Positions 20,964 to 33,376 of a stretch of 64,000 nt of DNA are shown in pieces. The stretch comes from Eutreptiella sp. 'Long Island Sound 2002'. Its lineage: Eukaryota; Euglenozoa; Euglenophyceae; Eutreptiales; Eutreptiaceae. Location: positions 133,215,191 to 133,279,190 of the forward strand of contig OZ038381.1 of assembly GCA_964036045.1 (NCBI GenBank), written 5' to 3'. The notes below the pieces were generated by a model. The model was not told the DNA's origin and ran no database searches. It worked only from the letters and a program-made list of their open reading frames with translations. The translations under genes were made by a program, and so were the position numbers. Position 1 is the first letter of the stretch; each line of letters opens with the position of its first letter.

Positions 20964-23900
20964 GATGGCAACCAATTCTGATTTTGGTTCTGATTTTGTC
21001 CCCTTTCCACTTTTCAACAAGCCATTGATGCATATTGTCATGCTTGCTGTGTTGCTCTTTAGCAAGCCATGGCGTATGCATTAAGAAATCGGCCACAACG
21101 AGTCCCTTTGGTAAAGATGGAAAAGAGCGTGTCCGACAAGCGATGAGTCCAACGATGATGAGGACTACTTTGACCGTCCCTTGGACAAGCGCTATTAGGC
21201 CTCCTTTCTTCACTTCCGTCATCTCCACCACTTTCATCACCCATGTTTTGGGACCCCGAGGAGGAGCAATCCACGAAGGGCGCGCGACGCGTTCCTGCAC
21301 ACGATGTGCTGGTGTACGTGCGCTCGTTGTGGGCACATAGTGCACGGAGAGAGCTTTTTTTTGCGAAAGGCGTAGTGCGCGTGGTGCAAACAGCCCCTCC
21401 CCCCCTTGCTCCTCCAAGGGGTTTTGAAACATACCTCAACTTTGCCTTGAAAACAAGCATGGTTCGGCGTGGGTGGGGCGCCACTAGCAGTAGTGGCCGG
21501 GAGTTGACTCGGGGGTGCTATGCCCTTAAACAAAAGTACCACCTACCATCCCCCCCCCCCTTTTCAAAAAATTTCCCCCAAAATACATGCCTCGAAGTGA
21601 TTAGCGTGATGAGGCGGTCATTTTATGCCATATATGTTAGGATCCGGAGCCTCCTCCCCCCCCTTCTTGGCCGCCCCCAGACCCCCCTCCCCCCCACCCT
21701 GAAAGTGGTCCGAGAGTGGGAAGGAGTCGGCGTATGGCCCGATGCTCCCCCCCCCCCCCCCCGCCCCCGTGGTTGTCCAAGTTAATGGATGGATGGGTGG
21801 GTGTGTGGCAGGTGGTCCCCAAGTCAAGTTTACGGAAATGCTACCTGGAGTGGCAGCTCCAAGTTGTGTGTTGGACAGGGGCATTCTTATGCGAAGGTTG
21901 TGCCGAGGTTCTGGGGGGGGGGTGGTCACTTTGGATTTGAACAAGTGCTAGGTTGACACCACCCTTCCATTCCACCCGTCCCACGTCCATTGCATGCCGA
22001 GGACAGTAGGACAAAATGTTGTTGGGTGGCGGGGTGAGGGGGGCTGAAAATCGTGTCAGGAGTTCCAGAAATGTGAGCTTTCAACCAATCCTGCATTATA
22101 GTCTTTGGGGGTAGTGGCTTGAAGAATTTGATTTTGTTACGCTCCTCCTTCTGCCGCATTGTGCATTTGGTTGCAGAAGGGTGCCTGCCCGTTTTCCATG
22201 CCATGATTTTGTGGTGATTGCTGTGTGGCGTCCTTGGTGCATCGACCATCCAGAACCCACCAGAAATTCAGAACAGTCAGCCAAAGCCCACGAGGAATTT
22301 GCAGCAAGCCTACCCGGATTCCACAACAGGCATCCACAGCCTCCAGAACCCCTGTACTACCCCCCTGCAAATGTTTTACTGCTGCCCCAGCCCCCCATCC
22401 AAGAAAAAGTGTTTCCAAAATGTTGGGTCAACCGCATCTGATTCTTTTTGGACCATTAATTTTCGAAACAAAATTGTTGTCTACTGAAATGTTTTAGAAT
22501 ATTTTTGGGGCTGTCAACAGATCAATGTGCACCCTGCCCAGGCACCATTTTTGTGGACGTGGACCCCAAATGAATGTTGCATAGTGGTTTTTCCTTCTCA
22601 TTATGGGTTTTGGTGTTTTGGGATGTAAGAGAATTATGTCATTACTACGCCTTTGTTGGTTATTGGAAAAGGTGCTCTTTGGACACCGGCCCAAGGAGCC
22701 TTCCCTGAAGGGCCTTGGGGGGGGAGAGTCTGGCAAAGGGCCCCTGTCAAGAGGAGAGGGGGTTGGATAAGGGGCTCTGCCCCCCTCAAACTTTAGTTGA
22801 GTTTTTTGGCTTCACCACCCTTCCCTGCATCACCTCCCCCCTCTTGCGAGCACAATGCTTCTGTCCAAACAGCACAAATTTGAAACCATTGAATTTGGTG
22901 GTTCCATTTTCTAGATGTCTATGACAATCAAGTTGTATCTATGGTTTGGGGCAAGGGATGGTTTGTTAGGGATGCTGATTACTGTCCAGCCACTTGTTGC
23001 TCCTCTCATGTCATTCAGGAAGTCCTGAAGCATAAATTGCATGGGAAGGTGAATGGAAAAGCTAAGTCGGCGAGGCAACCCGTCTTCTCGCAGTGTACGC
23101 AAACAACGCCCGTGCACAAAAAGCAGGAGGCGCTGTTTCCGTAACCCGTAGTGTTTTTACAGCTGTTTGCGCAGTGTGTGTGGGGGGGTTACATTTCACC
23201 TGCTTCCCAACTGAAGTCTAGTCCATCAGTGTTGCCCACACCTTGAATGTATATGAGTATACCCTTGCTTGGTATCCCACATCTGAGTTCACCACACTGC
23301 TCCTATCATCCACCTCCTGAGTGGTCCATGCAATTGTACCACTGAACAGTTGTGGTTGAACCAAGCACAACGATGGTACAATGGTATTATGATGTTCACT
23401 GCTGCCTCACTGGGGAACCAACCAGCATTGGAAGATTTGGCAGAACAGGTGTTGATCCCCTTTTTCGACAGGTTCCCCCCACTGAGACTGCCCACATTCT
23501 ACTTGAGTGTCAAAACACATAAGACTAGGGCCGTCGTTGACGGCTCATGGCCGCCAAACAAGATGGACACCAAAGGTATCACGTGGCATAAACGGTTTAC
23601 GGACAATTTTGTGTCCAACCACTTGGTGGTGAGTGCAGATAAAGACAGCAACCAAATCATCACGAGCCCCCACCCCCCCTCCCCCTAGACACCCCAAAGT
23701 TTTCGAACCCGTCTTTCTCCAAATTGAGATTTTGGGGGAAAGTGTTGGCGCCGAAGGCGTTGAAAATTTTTTTTGGCCTCCTGACGGGATATTTTTTTTT
23801 ACCCTACGTGTCTATACTCCAAAATACTCAGAATTTGGTGGAGAATTCACAAATGGGTGAAAAACACACAAAAACAATTTGACCCCTGACCTAGGTTGGA

Positions 23901-24270
23901 CCTCGGCTGATGGGAGCCTGAGCTAACGGGAAATTCTTTTCTGAAAAATTTGTACCCTATTTGTGTATGTTCCAAATGATCAGTGTGTCATGGGGAATTT
24001 TTTGAGGTATATATGTTGGAGTACCCCCCCCCCCCCCCTAGGGAGCCCGGCGCCTGACCAGCCGACCCCCTTCCCCCGCCCCCCCCACCCCCTGCTCCCC
24101 CCCCCCTCCAGACCCCCAAAAGTTTTCACACCCGGTTAGGGTCTTGAATTCGAACAGGCCGGCCTCCTCGCCAACTCACTCACAATGAGTGATGCTGGTG
24201 TGGTGCACCATGCACACAAGAAGTGTTTGGGCTTTTGGAAAAAACACGTTTTTCACCCATTTTTCACCCA
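20964..24270. other. No supported gene
   Basis: Several frames of 90-180 codons (for example 21,243-21,785 and 23,350-23,688, plus strand) have Pro-rich or uneven composition. The only protein-like spots are DESNDDEDYFDRPLDKRY near 21,150 and FFDRFPPLRLPTFYLSVKTH near 23,460. C runs lie at 21747-21762 and 24024-24038. I would not call a gene here. Confidence 0.5.
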
Positions 24271-24273
24271 TTT

Positions 24274-24395
24274 TTGGTCCCAAAACGGCCCATTTTCAAG
24301 GCATTTTGGGATTTTCCATGGCCCAAAACGCAGGCTCTAAATGGGCTGAAAACTCTTGTTTGAGCATCCAAGGTCCAAGATAACCTTTGGAACAA
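24274..24395 (+). repeat. Direct repeat flanking the hAT remnant, copy 1
   Basis: Shares CCCAAAACGGCC, GGCATTTTGGGATTTTCCATGG and CTTGTTTGA in the same order with 25,318-25,435. Confidence 0.65.
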
Positions 24396-24427
24396 CACGT
24401 TTTTGACCCATTTTTGACCCATTGTAA

Positions 24428-25325
24428 GGGCTCCTAATTACCCGCTGCCGGAAGTGAGCGGGTAATGCCGCCGGAAAATTGCTCCTAGTAGGAAAAATGG
24501 GGGAAAATGGGACCTACTGTGAGAATTTGTAGATTTTTTGTGGAAAATTGGGGATAACGATGCGCCAAAACCCCCAAAAACCACTTTTCCCTGGCCCTGG
24601 GGGGCTGTGGGGGGGGTGTACTGAGCCACATGTCCGAGGAAAAACGGGGAAAAATGGGGAAAAATGGGGGAAAATGGGGGAAAATGGGGGTAAATGGGGG
24701 GGTAAATGGGGGGGGAAATGGGGATGTGGACAAGAGAAATTTATCACACTGCCTGCCCCTGCACCTACCGCTCTTGTATGCAGTTGCACGCCGTGTGCTT
24801 GCCGTCCCAGCAACGTCTTGTGATGTGGAGCGTTGCTTCTCGTCACTGAAGTGGGTCAGAGACGAGCGACAAAGAAGTATGAAGTGTGACACTCATCGCG
24901 CCGCGGTCATGCTCCACTACAATGGGATCCCTCAATAGCACCACATTTCTTGTTTTGTTGCATGTCCAATTTGCCAGATACAAGCGAAAGTTTGGTAGGA
25001 TGCGTTAGAGTGTGGCACGGGGCAGTACGTGTGCCCCATTGTGTGCCGCGACAGTAAGATAAGTCGCTAGGAGGCGGGGTAAGGCGGGACCACACCAGCC
25101 ACACGATGGCGAAACGTGGTGCAGAAGGGAACCTACAACCATGATTGGTGCCCATTTTTGCAGGTTTTTTGGTACTTGGATGGTCAAGGAAATCAGTTTT
25201 CCACCTTCCTCCACCAATTATCCCCCATTTCCCCCATTTTCCCCCATTTTCCCCCATTTTGCCTGTCGGAGCGGGAAGTTGAGCGGGTAACTGAGGTGCC
25301 ACCGGCAGCGGCTAATCAGGGGCCC
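24428..25325 (+). mobile_element. hAT-type element remnant
   Basis: Ends are imperfect inverted repeats: GGGCTCCTAATTACCCGC at 24428 against the reverse complement GGGCCCCTGATTAGCCGC at 25325, 21 of 24 matching. Inner (AAAATGGGGG)n at 24,640-24,726 is mirrored by (CCCCCATTTT)n at 25,218-25,262. A hAT C-terminal domain lies inside. No 8-bp target duplication is visible. Confidence 0.6.
24750..24938 (+). pseudogene. hAT transposase C-terminal dimerisation domain
   Basis: The frame reads LLYAVARRVLAVPATSC, DVERCFSSLKWVRDERQRS and VMLHYNGIPQ, then stops. This matches the conserved hAT C-terminal pattern (A..vL.iP.tS...ER.FS......R..l). Only about 60 codons remain; the catalytic RNase H-like part is gone and the upstream frame is the AAAATGGGGG repeat. 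Not able to encode an active transposase. Confidence 0.75.
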
Positions 25326-25435
25326 AAAACGGCCGGCATTTTGGGATTTTCCATGGGCCAAAAGGCGTCACCATGGGCTCAAAACGGGCTAGAAACACTT
25401 GTTTGAATCCCATCCCACGTGGTCTAAGAACAATT
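25318..25435 (+). repeat. Direct repeat flanking the hAT remnant, copy 2
   Basis: Partner of 24,274-24,395; overlaps the right end of the element by a few bases. The pair suggests the element landed in, or carried along, a duplicated segment. Confidence 0.65.
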
Positions 25436-25539
25436 TTGGACAAAATGATTTTTTTCGCCCTGGGGACCATGGTGGACCCACCGTTGGCCCCCACCATGGG
25501 CGGCCCATGTTGCCCTCCGGCTCCACCAAGTGACCGGTG

Positions 25540-25857
25540 GGACAGGGGTCCAGGCGTCTCGTGCCCTTGGATTGCGGATTTGAGCTAGGTAGCACGAAGG
25601 GCACAGAAATGCTGAGCAGGACTCCCACGTGGCCTCATCCACGCCATACCCTTCCCAGAGGGTAAGGAAGCGCCAATCCTGACAGTAGCAAAATGTCGGA
25701 GTACTGACTTCACCAAGTACAAACCCTCCTTAGCCATTTCTTCGGCATTCCTGCCAAGGAGAGTTTCTTCCACTTCATTAGGGCTGGCAGCACCCTGTAA
25801 GTCCAGCTCCGCTACCTCCTCATCATTCAGCTCCCGTTCTTCACCCTGGGGCGCCAC
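25540..25857 (-). pseudogene. Chromodomain from a Gypsy integrase tail
   Basis: The minus frame starts MAPQGEERELNDEEVAELD and has NAEEMAKEGLYLVKSVLRH. After a frameshift near 25,690 the next frame gives QDWRFLTLWEGYGVDEATWE. The order YLVK...W.GY...E.TWE is the chromodomain signature of chromoviral Ty3/Gypsy elements, which binds modified histones and guides integration. Only this tail fragment is present; the rest of the element is not adjacent. Confidence 0.65.
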
Positions 25858-26057
25858 CAGTGAGTTTTTGGCTCAAAACTTGGATTTGGCAAGGCCACCA
25901 CCTAGGCTCTAGGATGGCTGGAGTAGAGTAGAGCTCGCAGCGTTGGAACGGAGTATTGGCCACAACGGAAAGGAGAAGTGTTGCTTGCTTGGTTGCTTGT
26001 TGCTTGCTTGTCTTTACCCTGGGGGGCTTGGTTGCTACATCTATTCCTGTTCTGCAG

Positions 26058-26122
26058 GCAGCAGAAGCCAAGAGTGAGCTGGCCGCCATGAAGGCAGAAT
26101 TGGCTAAGCTGGAAGGCTCCTG
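26058..26122 (+). other. Last-exon-like block
   Basis: TTCCTGTTCTGCAG is followed by codons for AAEAKSELAAMKAELAKLEG and a TGA-containing end. A short helical, coiled-coil-like C-terminus. The parent gene was not found. Confidence 0.35.
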
Positions 26123-26123
26123 A

Positions 26124-28050
26124 GTGCGTGTGGCTTCGGTTCAGGCCTGGAGTGCAATGAAGGACTCTTTTGTCTTCGTCCTTGTCTTCGTCTTCGTCTA
26201 ACCGTCCGTGTTTCACCACAACGAATCTGTCTGACCCACAGTCGGGTGGAGAAAGCTCATACCTCTCAAGGTCGATAGGTAACCTTTTTTACCCCCTGTA
26301 GGGATTCGCTCTAACCGCTGCCCGGCACCTCTGTCTGCACTCAAAGTGTCGAAGACCTTCCAGGTTGTGTTGTGCAGTTAATAGTTTGCATTCCTTCTCC
26401 ACATTTCTATGGTTCTCATCGGATGATTAATACTCTTGACCAGAGGTAATCCCTCCAATAGTTTGATGGCTCCAAATCACCTCGATTTATTACCATTTGG
26501 GCCCCAGCCCACACATATTTTCGGTGCTTCCATGCAATGCTCTTTTCAGGTTCTTTGCATTGCCCAGCAACGCCCCAAGGCCAAACCTCCATGCCACAAT
26601 GGCCCTCCACCCAGCCACCCAAAAATTCAACTGCTGCCCAGAGTGGTTGTACATAATAGCCACCATGATTCCCTGTGTCCGGCAATTGCCCCAACTGGGG
26701 CCTGTTCGCATCAGGTTAGGATTATCATCATAACTAGAATTGGCATGCCTCCTATCTGGTGCCTGCATGCCTGCCCTTACACAGCTGGGGCACCATGGCA
26801 TGCACACTCAACTTCTGGCATGTACATTGAGGGGTGCACACTCTATGTACATGTGATGTGGCCTGCAATGGGTTTGATAAAGATACGGTATGCTGCAACC
26901 GGGAATGGAAGGAGCTGCCACGCCAATTTAATGTATCCGGGTGCCTGCCAAAGGTTTGGCCACAACTACCCTCAGCCAGCTCACCATTTGACCACCACCG
27001 GTCTGTCATGGGGCAGCAAACCACGGTAAGAGTCACAGTACAAGATACCTTCATCTGGGCTTATTAAGCGCATTGCCTCAATAGGTGCGCCCATTGCAGT
27101 GCGATTGAACCAGTGTGGCTCTGTTCATCTTTTGCAAGCCCTCTACAGCCTTTTTGTTTGCACTGGGCCCTTCTGGTTGCATGTGTTGCAATGTATGCCA
27201 ATCAAGTCTTCCTTTGGGCAGTAGGTACCAGACAGCATGGCAGCTATGTTTTTCCCAGTACACCTTCCAAACATGGGACGTCTACGTGCAATCCTTTCCT
27301 TGTCAGAAAAGGCTTTGAGACAGCCATTCATTTTTCATTCTGTTTCAATCCTGACTTTGTCATTAACCATTCACCTTCCCTCGGCCGATTTTCCCCTCAG
27401 CTGTACCCTTTTTCATCCACGTCTCATCCCATGGAATCATGGTGGCTGGCCTACCCTACCAGGCCTGCCCCTCCCATGTAGCACTTTGTTGCCCATCAGT
27501 GGTGGTCTTAATCTTACTTTCAGTGCCACAATGTCATGGTTGACATGCACTGGCATGCACTGGGTCGCAAATTTCACTCTGTGAGCTCATGTTGGATTGG
27601 CCAAGGTGCATACTGCTTTCACCGCTGACTCCCGAATTTCAAGTTGAGACACCTAATGGTAGAAGCTCAAGAACATTTGTCAGCATGCTTGAGGGTTGCG
27701 GGAAAGCAAAAGGGGGCAGGTGAGGAAGAGTACTGAAAAAGGGCACGGGCCACATGAACGATGTGAGCAGCACGCTGCAAAGTGAGTTCACCAATGAAAG
27801 ACAGAATGATTGACAGTTGTATGGCATCTGGCATTTCAATAGCAACCTCAGCTCAATAGTCCACCTCTTCACCATTTGATGTGTCACAAACAAATATCGA
27901 ACAGTTGGGAAACTGCAGCTATGACCGACCTCAGGGGCTAAGCAGCAGAAAAGTATCAAGCATGCATTGTAATCCCAATCACTTTTTTTGGGTCCAAGCT
28001 TTTTTTTTAAGATGCGAAATCTTATTTTTTAGCACTTATCTTTTTTTTTT
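26124..28050. other. No supported gene
   Basis: Frames up to 197 codons (26,436-27,029) have His/Pro/Cys-rich, non-periodic composition and overlap similar frames on the other strand, as expected by chance in this base composition. Nothing else recognised. Confidence 0.5.
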
Positions 28051-28056
28051 TCAGCA

Positions 28057-28145
28057 TACAAAAAAAGTTTTCGCACTAAAAAAGATTCCGCGCTAAAAAA
28101 AGAATTCCGTGCTACAAAAAAGATTCCGCGCTAAAAAAAGATTTT
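28057..28145 (+). repeat. Tandem GATTCCGCGCTAAAAAAA repeats
   Basis: Four to five units of about 20 bp (GATTCCGCGCTAAAAAAA, with variants GAATTCCGTGCTACAAAAAA and TTTTCGCACTAAAAAA), preceded by A/T homopolymers. Non-coding. Confidence 0.8.
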
Positions 28146-28224
28146 TACATGATCATCATGTATGTCTCAAAAAGTTGCACGGGGGGTTACAAGGAGTGCT
28201 ACTGCATCAACCCAACCCCTCAGA

Positions 28225-28725
28225 GGCAATGCCTGTATTTTGCGCAGTACGTTATTCCGCCACCTGAGCCAGAGCCCATGTTCACAACTTCATACAGTAG
28301 GGGAACCTGGGTTTCGGGACTGATCCAATATGCACCCAGTGGCCCTCTTTCCTTGTTGCCTGGTGCATGCGGTGAGGGGGTACCCTATGCAGGGATGTCA
28401 TGAATGTGGAAGGTTTTGGGTGCATTGTGCAGAACTTGTGTTTCACAACAGGGGTGTCCTTTTGGAGCTGGGGGACCTATGCAGAGAGTTCATCGGAGAG
28501 GATCACAGGTAATGTCTGAATGTTGTAAAGTACGGTACTCAGCCACTTTGGCCAGAGCCCATGTGCACAATTTCATCTGCTCAGAGAACAGGGGTTTTCC
28601 TTCGCTGGGGGACCTATGCAGAGAGGGCATTTGAACGGATCATAGGTAATGCCTGGATTTTGTAAAGTAGGGCACTCAGCCATGTTGGGCAGAGCCCAGG
28701 GCCACAATTTCCAGTTTCAGCGGAA
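28225..28725 (+). repeat. Direct repeats, ~140-bp period
   Basis: Three diverged copies share GGGGACCTATGCAGAGAG, GGATCA.AGGTAATG, TTGTAAAGTA.GG and CAGAGCCCA. The best pair is about 28,469-28,590 and 28,609-28,725. No conserved frame. Confidence 0.65.
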
Positions 28726-29197
28726 CTAACGTCTCAAGATCGAGGAAGGGACTACATGCTGGCAGCTGGAGCAAATGTTTCACTCCTACCCCCGTGCCCC
28801 CCTTTCCTTGTTGCCTTTCACACCCACGCTTAACAATTTGCTGCACTGATTGCCCCGTTTCACTCCAGTGTTTACAACCCATGCTTAACAAGTTTGTTTG
28901 TGGGCCAGATGCAAGCGTGCCAAGATGCAACCGTGCCAGTGGCTGAACTGGGCGACGCTCTCCAACGTGCTGCTGTTGCACTGCACCCACGGTGCCCAAC
29001 TATTTGCACAACATGTTTCCACATCATCCTGAAAAGTGCCCTACTTGCTCCAGAAGCGATGCCGAGTGTATATGCTGAAGACGTAAGGCGTCCCCCCACC
29101 GTCCTTCGAGCCCTGTCAGCGGGCATGCCTTTTCTGGTCACTAGACAACGGTTCCACCGAGGCCACAGTTAAAGACCCAGATGTAGAGTTTGCACCT

Positions 29198-29683
29198 TTG
29201 CACCAACAAGTCTCCGCAACTCGCAAGCTAGCCAGTCATGCCGCTCGCACACTGGATGGGCGTTTTGTGTCCATTCTTAGTCGGCAATCCGTGTACGCAT
29301 GTTTTTGTGGGGATTGTGACACCAAGCGGTACAAGCGACATGACCATGTGGCTGGGCGGTGGACCATCAAGGAAATCGGCGTTTGTGAGCATGGGCCCAA
29401 TTCGTCATATTTGGAGGGTGCGTCTCTCCATTTGCCGTTGCACATGACCCTGGAGCTCAAGGATCTTTTGCAGAGCAACTGTCCACAACGGGCTCTAATT
29501 TTGATGCGGGAAGTTTTCCCTAGTGACCCTGTGCTAGGCCAAAAACCGGCAAAGTGGATCGCCCGTTGGAATGCACGCCCCACCCCCCCCAGCCCCCCAG
29601 TTTTGATTTTTACCCCGCCACACATTGCTGTTTGTAGAGCAACAGCCTGTATTCACCCTGTATTCACAACTAGGGAAAATTAG
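29198..29683 (+). other. Unrecognised frame upstream of a LINE fragment
   Basis: 161 codons with a Cys/His-containing stretch (VYACFCGDCDTKRYKRHD, RWTIKEIGVCEHG) that resembles a small zinc-binding module, as in some transposase N-termini. Then ELKDLLQSNCPQRALILM. It may belong to the LINE downstream or to another element. Low certainty. Confidence 0.3.
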
Positions 29684-29689
29684 ATAGAT

Positions 29690-29986
29690 CATATCTTTGC
29701 CCACCAATTATTCGATACCTACTGCAGCCTACATGATGGCTGTGTGGCAGATGTTCCGGTCGAGGGTTACACATGTCGTTTTCTCAGGCTAAAGCCCGCC
29801 AGTGCAAACTCCACAGGACAGGATGTACAACGAGCGACGTCGCCAACTGACAGGCGTCAATGCATTGATGGTGTCATGATCCCATCTGCTTACCATGACA
29901 ACATCACATGGTGTTACACAACGTTTATGGCAGCGTCCGACCATAAAAGGGATTTTTTGCAGATCAAACCGCAAAACACATCGTAG
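29690..29986 (+). pseudogene. LINE endonuclease C-terminal fragment
   Basis: The frame reads YDTYCSLHDGCVADVPV, then RRQCIDGVMIPSAYHDN and FMAASDHKRDF. The R..ID...P and SDHK spacing matches the end of APE-type endonucleases, which nick target DNA for LINE insertion. The N-terminal half is not visible. The RT fragment of the same element follows. Confidence 0.45.
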
Positions 29987-30743
29987 CAAAATAAACCAAA
30001 AGGGTGTTTTAGGTTTTTGCTTTCTTGTGCGGAAGCATTTGCAACTCAGTTTGCTAAGCTGGAATAGTCATGTACTGAAGGCTACGCCCGATCGGCGGAT
30101 GCTGTTGATTCTATCCGCTTTACAGTTTACTTTTATGAACGTGAGCAGAGACAAACAATCTTTTTCTGAAGCACAGTGTCTGCTCTTTGAATACACGGTG
30201 CATTCGTTGAGTGATGGGGCTGTCCCATATTTTAACTCTTACGGTTTCTACCCCAAAACCCCCGCCATTGGGTATTCGGTGGTCTCGTCGATTGCTGAGA
30301 AGGAAGCAAAAGACCGCCCAGGCCATCAGGTTTGACAAACTCCGCTTCATTCTGGATGACCCGTTTACTGTATGTCCCCGGCGCAAACAACAAGACGTCT
30401 GGTGTTTTGTAAAATGGCTATAGCACAAACGCAAACTCAACCGCCTCGGTAACAAATACGGGCAGTGTATTTTTGATGTATACGATATGGCTACGCAAAT
30501 TTCCATCTCTTTTGCAGACGACAATGCAATCTGACGGTAAATCAGGGAAAAAATGCAAGCTGCATCGGGGTAAAATTTTCTCTCAGCACGATGTACCACG
30601 AATGGGCAAGGATGCCGATCAAGTTTTTCTTCTTTGAATTTGTAGAAGCAGCTTTGGAAGGGCTAAGCAGAAACTGAGCACCAGCCACAAACAGAGTCAC
30701 TGCTTTTGCACATGTCATTTTCCGTGTTTTTTTCCTGGCGCTC

Positions 30744-31447
30744 ATGCTCGGTATTTTCAAAAATAATGCACAGACAGGCAGAATAAATCAATATTGGTCC
30801 GAGGCTATGCTAAATCCTATTGTTAAAGACATGGGTGTTGTAGTTGTAGAAGATCTAAGACCCCTGGGGTTTTCAGAATGTTTGCCACAAGTGGGTGGCC
30901 GCAATTGTCGCACTTTAGCTACCGGAATTTGTCTACGCCATCACACTGACACAGCAACGTGGTTTCATCAGAGGTAGGTACATACGGTGGACATTGTGGC
31001 ACGCTTTTCGTACATGGGCATCCATTTTTCAGGGTTTGTAATGCCCAATTGATTTTTGTAAGGTTTTGATTGCGTTCCCCACGGCTACGTTTTTGTTTTA
31101 TTTTAGATGTTGTCAATAACGGCTGATACGACAAGGCTGCCCGTGGCGCATTCACTACAGCAATTGTGCTTTCAGTCAAGGGAAGGCTGTTTCGCTCGGC
31201 TTGCATCGCTCCGACGTCAGGTGCCCGCCAAGGATGGCCATTGTCTTTTTCTGTTTTTGCCATGCTCATTTCTTCCTTGGCTATTAAGCTGGAAGAAGCT
31301 TCGGAACTGGTTCGGCGTTCTGTTGTATGCGGATGCTTTTTTCATGATTATAACACTACCAGGAGCCGCAGCGGCGCAAGTCATGACTCGACCGTCTGAA
31401 GCCCCACAAGTCTTCATTCTACGTGCAAGCCTGCATGGTATAACCTG
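30744..31447 (+). pseudogene. LINE reverse transcriptase fragment
   Basis: Motifs are spread over three frames: QYWSEAMLNPIVKD and VVVEDLRPLGFSE at the start, TSGARQGWPLSFSVFAML in the middle, and LLYADAFFMI (YADD changed to YADA) at the end. This order is that of non-LTR RTs. Several frameshifts and the missing catalytic Asp make it inactive. It meets the minus-strand Gypsy integrase at about 31.42 kb. Confidence 0.6.
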
Positions 31448-32243
31448 AAGGACCTGTAGTCTCATGCCATGCCCGTACAACAACGGACAAAACCTCTACC
31501 CAATTAGTGCCCCTTCCCAAGGTGGGGGCTTTCGCAAAGGCTGGCCTCAGCTGCTTGCCAGTATTTTCGGCTTTGCCATTCCTCTGCTGTCTACCCGCGA
31601 GACATATAGTTGAGCGAGCACCAATTTTAGAACAAAGGGTTTGGAAATATTGGCTCGCAAATTGTGGGCCACGGTCGGAGCATATCTCACGAGGGGCTCC
31701 GAACCTATCCAACCGGCGTTCCATTACCCAATCGGCCGCTCTTTTCCCCGTTAGCCCTTCATCCTTGTCTTTATGACGAGGTTTAGGAATAGGGATCAGG
31801 ATGAGTTTGCCGGAAAGCCGGCACAAACATAGAAGCATCCGATCATACTCCTCTCCATCATGGTAGGCAGAGGGGTAGTAAAACACATCAAGCGCTATGG
31901 AGTCCATGGGCTCCATACGCATGGGCATCAGGGTCATGTACCCCTGCTTGCGCTTGGTGTCGTGCGTGTGAATGGCACATGAGGGACACATTTGACATTG
32001 TAGTTCCATTGCTGTGTACAATCTCTCACCTTCCACCCCATGGTTAACTTCCTTCTAGTGCTTTTCGACACCAGAGGTAGTTAAGTGAAATTCATCATGG
32101 TATTCAGCCACCAAACGATGCACTAGCGGCGTACGACGGCACCAACGTCCATTGAGGACGAGCTTGTTATCCACCAAACTTATTCCGTCCTGCAAGTTCC
32201 TATTCAAGGCATTCTGCCACATTTTCTGTAGCGTTTACAATTT
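31419..32243 (-). pseudogene. Gypsy integrase
   Basis: A zinc-binding HHCC part (VAEYHDEFHL and QCQMCPSCAIH) is followed by the DDE core: Asp in SIALDVFYYP, Asp in CSDRGPQFAS, Glu in GKAENTGKQLR. An in-frame TAG at 32055-32057 splits the zinc domain from the core. It would insert the element's cDNA into the genome. All three catalytic residues are present. Confidence 0.85.
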
Positions 32244-32257
32244 GGGTAGTGTTTAGC

Positions 32258-33371
32258 CTAATTTATCGCAAAAACATTAGGAGCACCCCCCCGATGTAGA
32301 GTTGTTGCTTTATTGTGGGACTTCCAAGATTTTTTTATCTTGGCAATTCGCTCCAGTTTTCCAAGCTTTTTCTTTTGCTTCGTCCCCCCTCCCCCCACTG
32401 AAGGCGAAGCCCGAGGGGGTGGATCACATGCGCGCCCCCCCGTAGCCCGGGGCGCCGCTTTAGAGCGAGATCTAGTAACAATGGGCGGCACCACCTCCCA
32501 AAATACAATGGGGCTCGCGAGGAGCTCCCCGTTCTCGTCCGCCATCACGTCCCGCACATCCCCATCTGCTTGGGCCGTTTCATGTATTGACACATTGCCC
32601 AACAGCACGTTAGCAGGGTATGCCCAACGGGACAAGAAATCACCCACGGGGTTTACATGCCGAGGAGTGTAAACCACATGGAGGTCAAATTTAGAGAACA
32701 AGTCATGCCAACGTGCTTGGCGTGGAGAGCGACCCCCCACGGTTTTCAGGTCCTCCGTAGCCCTATTTTCAAGGCTACGGTGGTCCATACGGACCTCCAC
32801 TCGCTTGTTCCCTACCCAACAATGCCACTTGAGAAGTGCCGCCACTATGGCGTAGCACTTTTTTTCCCGCTGACTCCAATTCAATCCGGTGCCTGACAAT
32901 TTACCTGAGAAAGAGGCAAGGGGGCGAAGAGCACCATTGGGACCTTTCTGTTGTAGGGGCGCCCCCACCACCCAATTACTAGCGTCCGGGGTGGGGACAA
33001 TGTCCTTATCCCAATAGGCTAGTTGGAGGGGAACATTATCGGTGATAGCATGTTTGAGCTTCAAAAAGGCCTCATTTGCCGAAGCACTCCACAATAGGCC
33101 TATTTTCTTCCCATTGTTATGCTTAGGCGAATTTTTTAACATATCAATCAAACGGGTAGCTAAGGAGGCGTAGTTTTGGACGTACCCCGAATATTAGTTC
33201 GCGAGCACCAAGAACCCACGAATGCTATCTGGTTATGTCCAATGCTCAGGCGCCAACATTTTGCCTGGCGGCTGACATGTGCCATTTGCCAACACATGGC
33301 CACAAAACTCAACCCAGCGTACAAGGAAAAAGGTTTTACTAACCGAAGCAACCAACTGCTCCCTCCGTAGT
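32258..33371 (-). pseudogene. Gypsy RT thumb and RNase H
   Basis: It resumes the RT after the nested insert (LRREQLVASVSKTFFLV, VEFCGHVLANG). Frameshifts around 33,160-33,240 follow, then 297 open codons with RNase H motifs: Asp in PTPDASNWVVG, Glu in SQREKKCYAIVAAL, Asp in VRMDHRSLEN. The tail is basic (KQKKKLGKLERIAKIKK) and ends 15 bp before the integrase segment. Confidence 0.8.
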
Positions 33372-33376
33372 CTATC

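Noticed and set aside
20680-21432. A 250-codon minus frame
   Set aside because: Much of it is the duplicated SINE-like unit read backwards; the rest has no protein-like pattern.
26436-27029. A 197-codon plus frame
   Set aside because: The His/Pro/Cys-rich composition has no pattern and equally long frames exist on the other strand.
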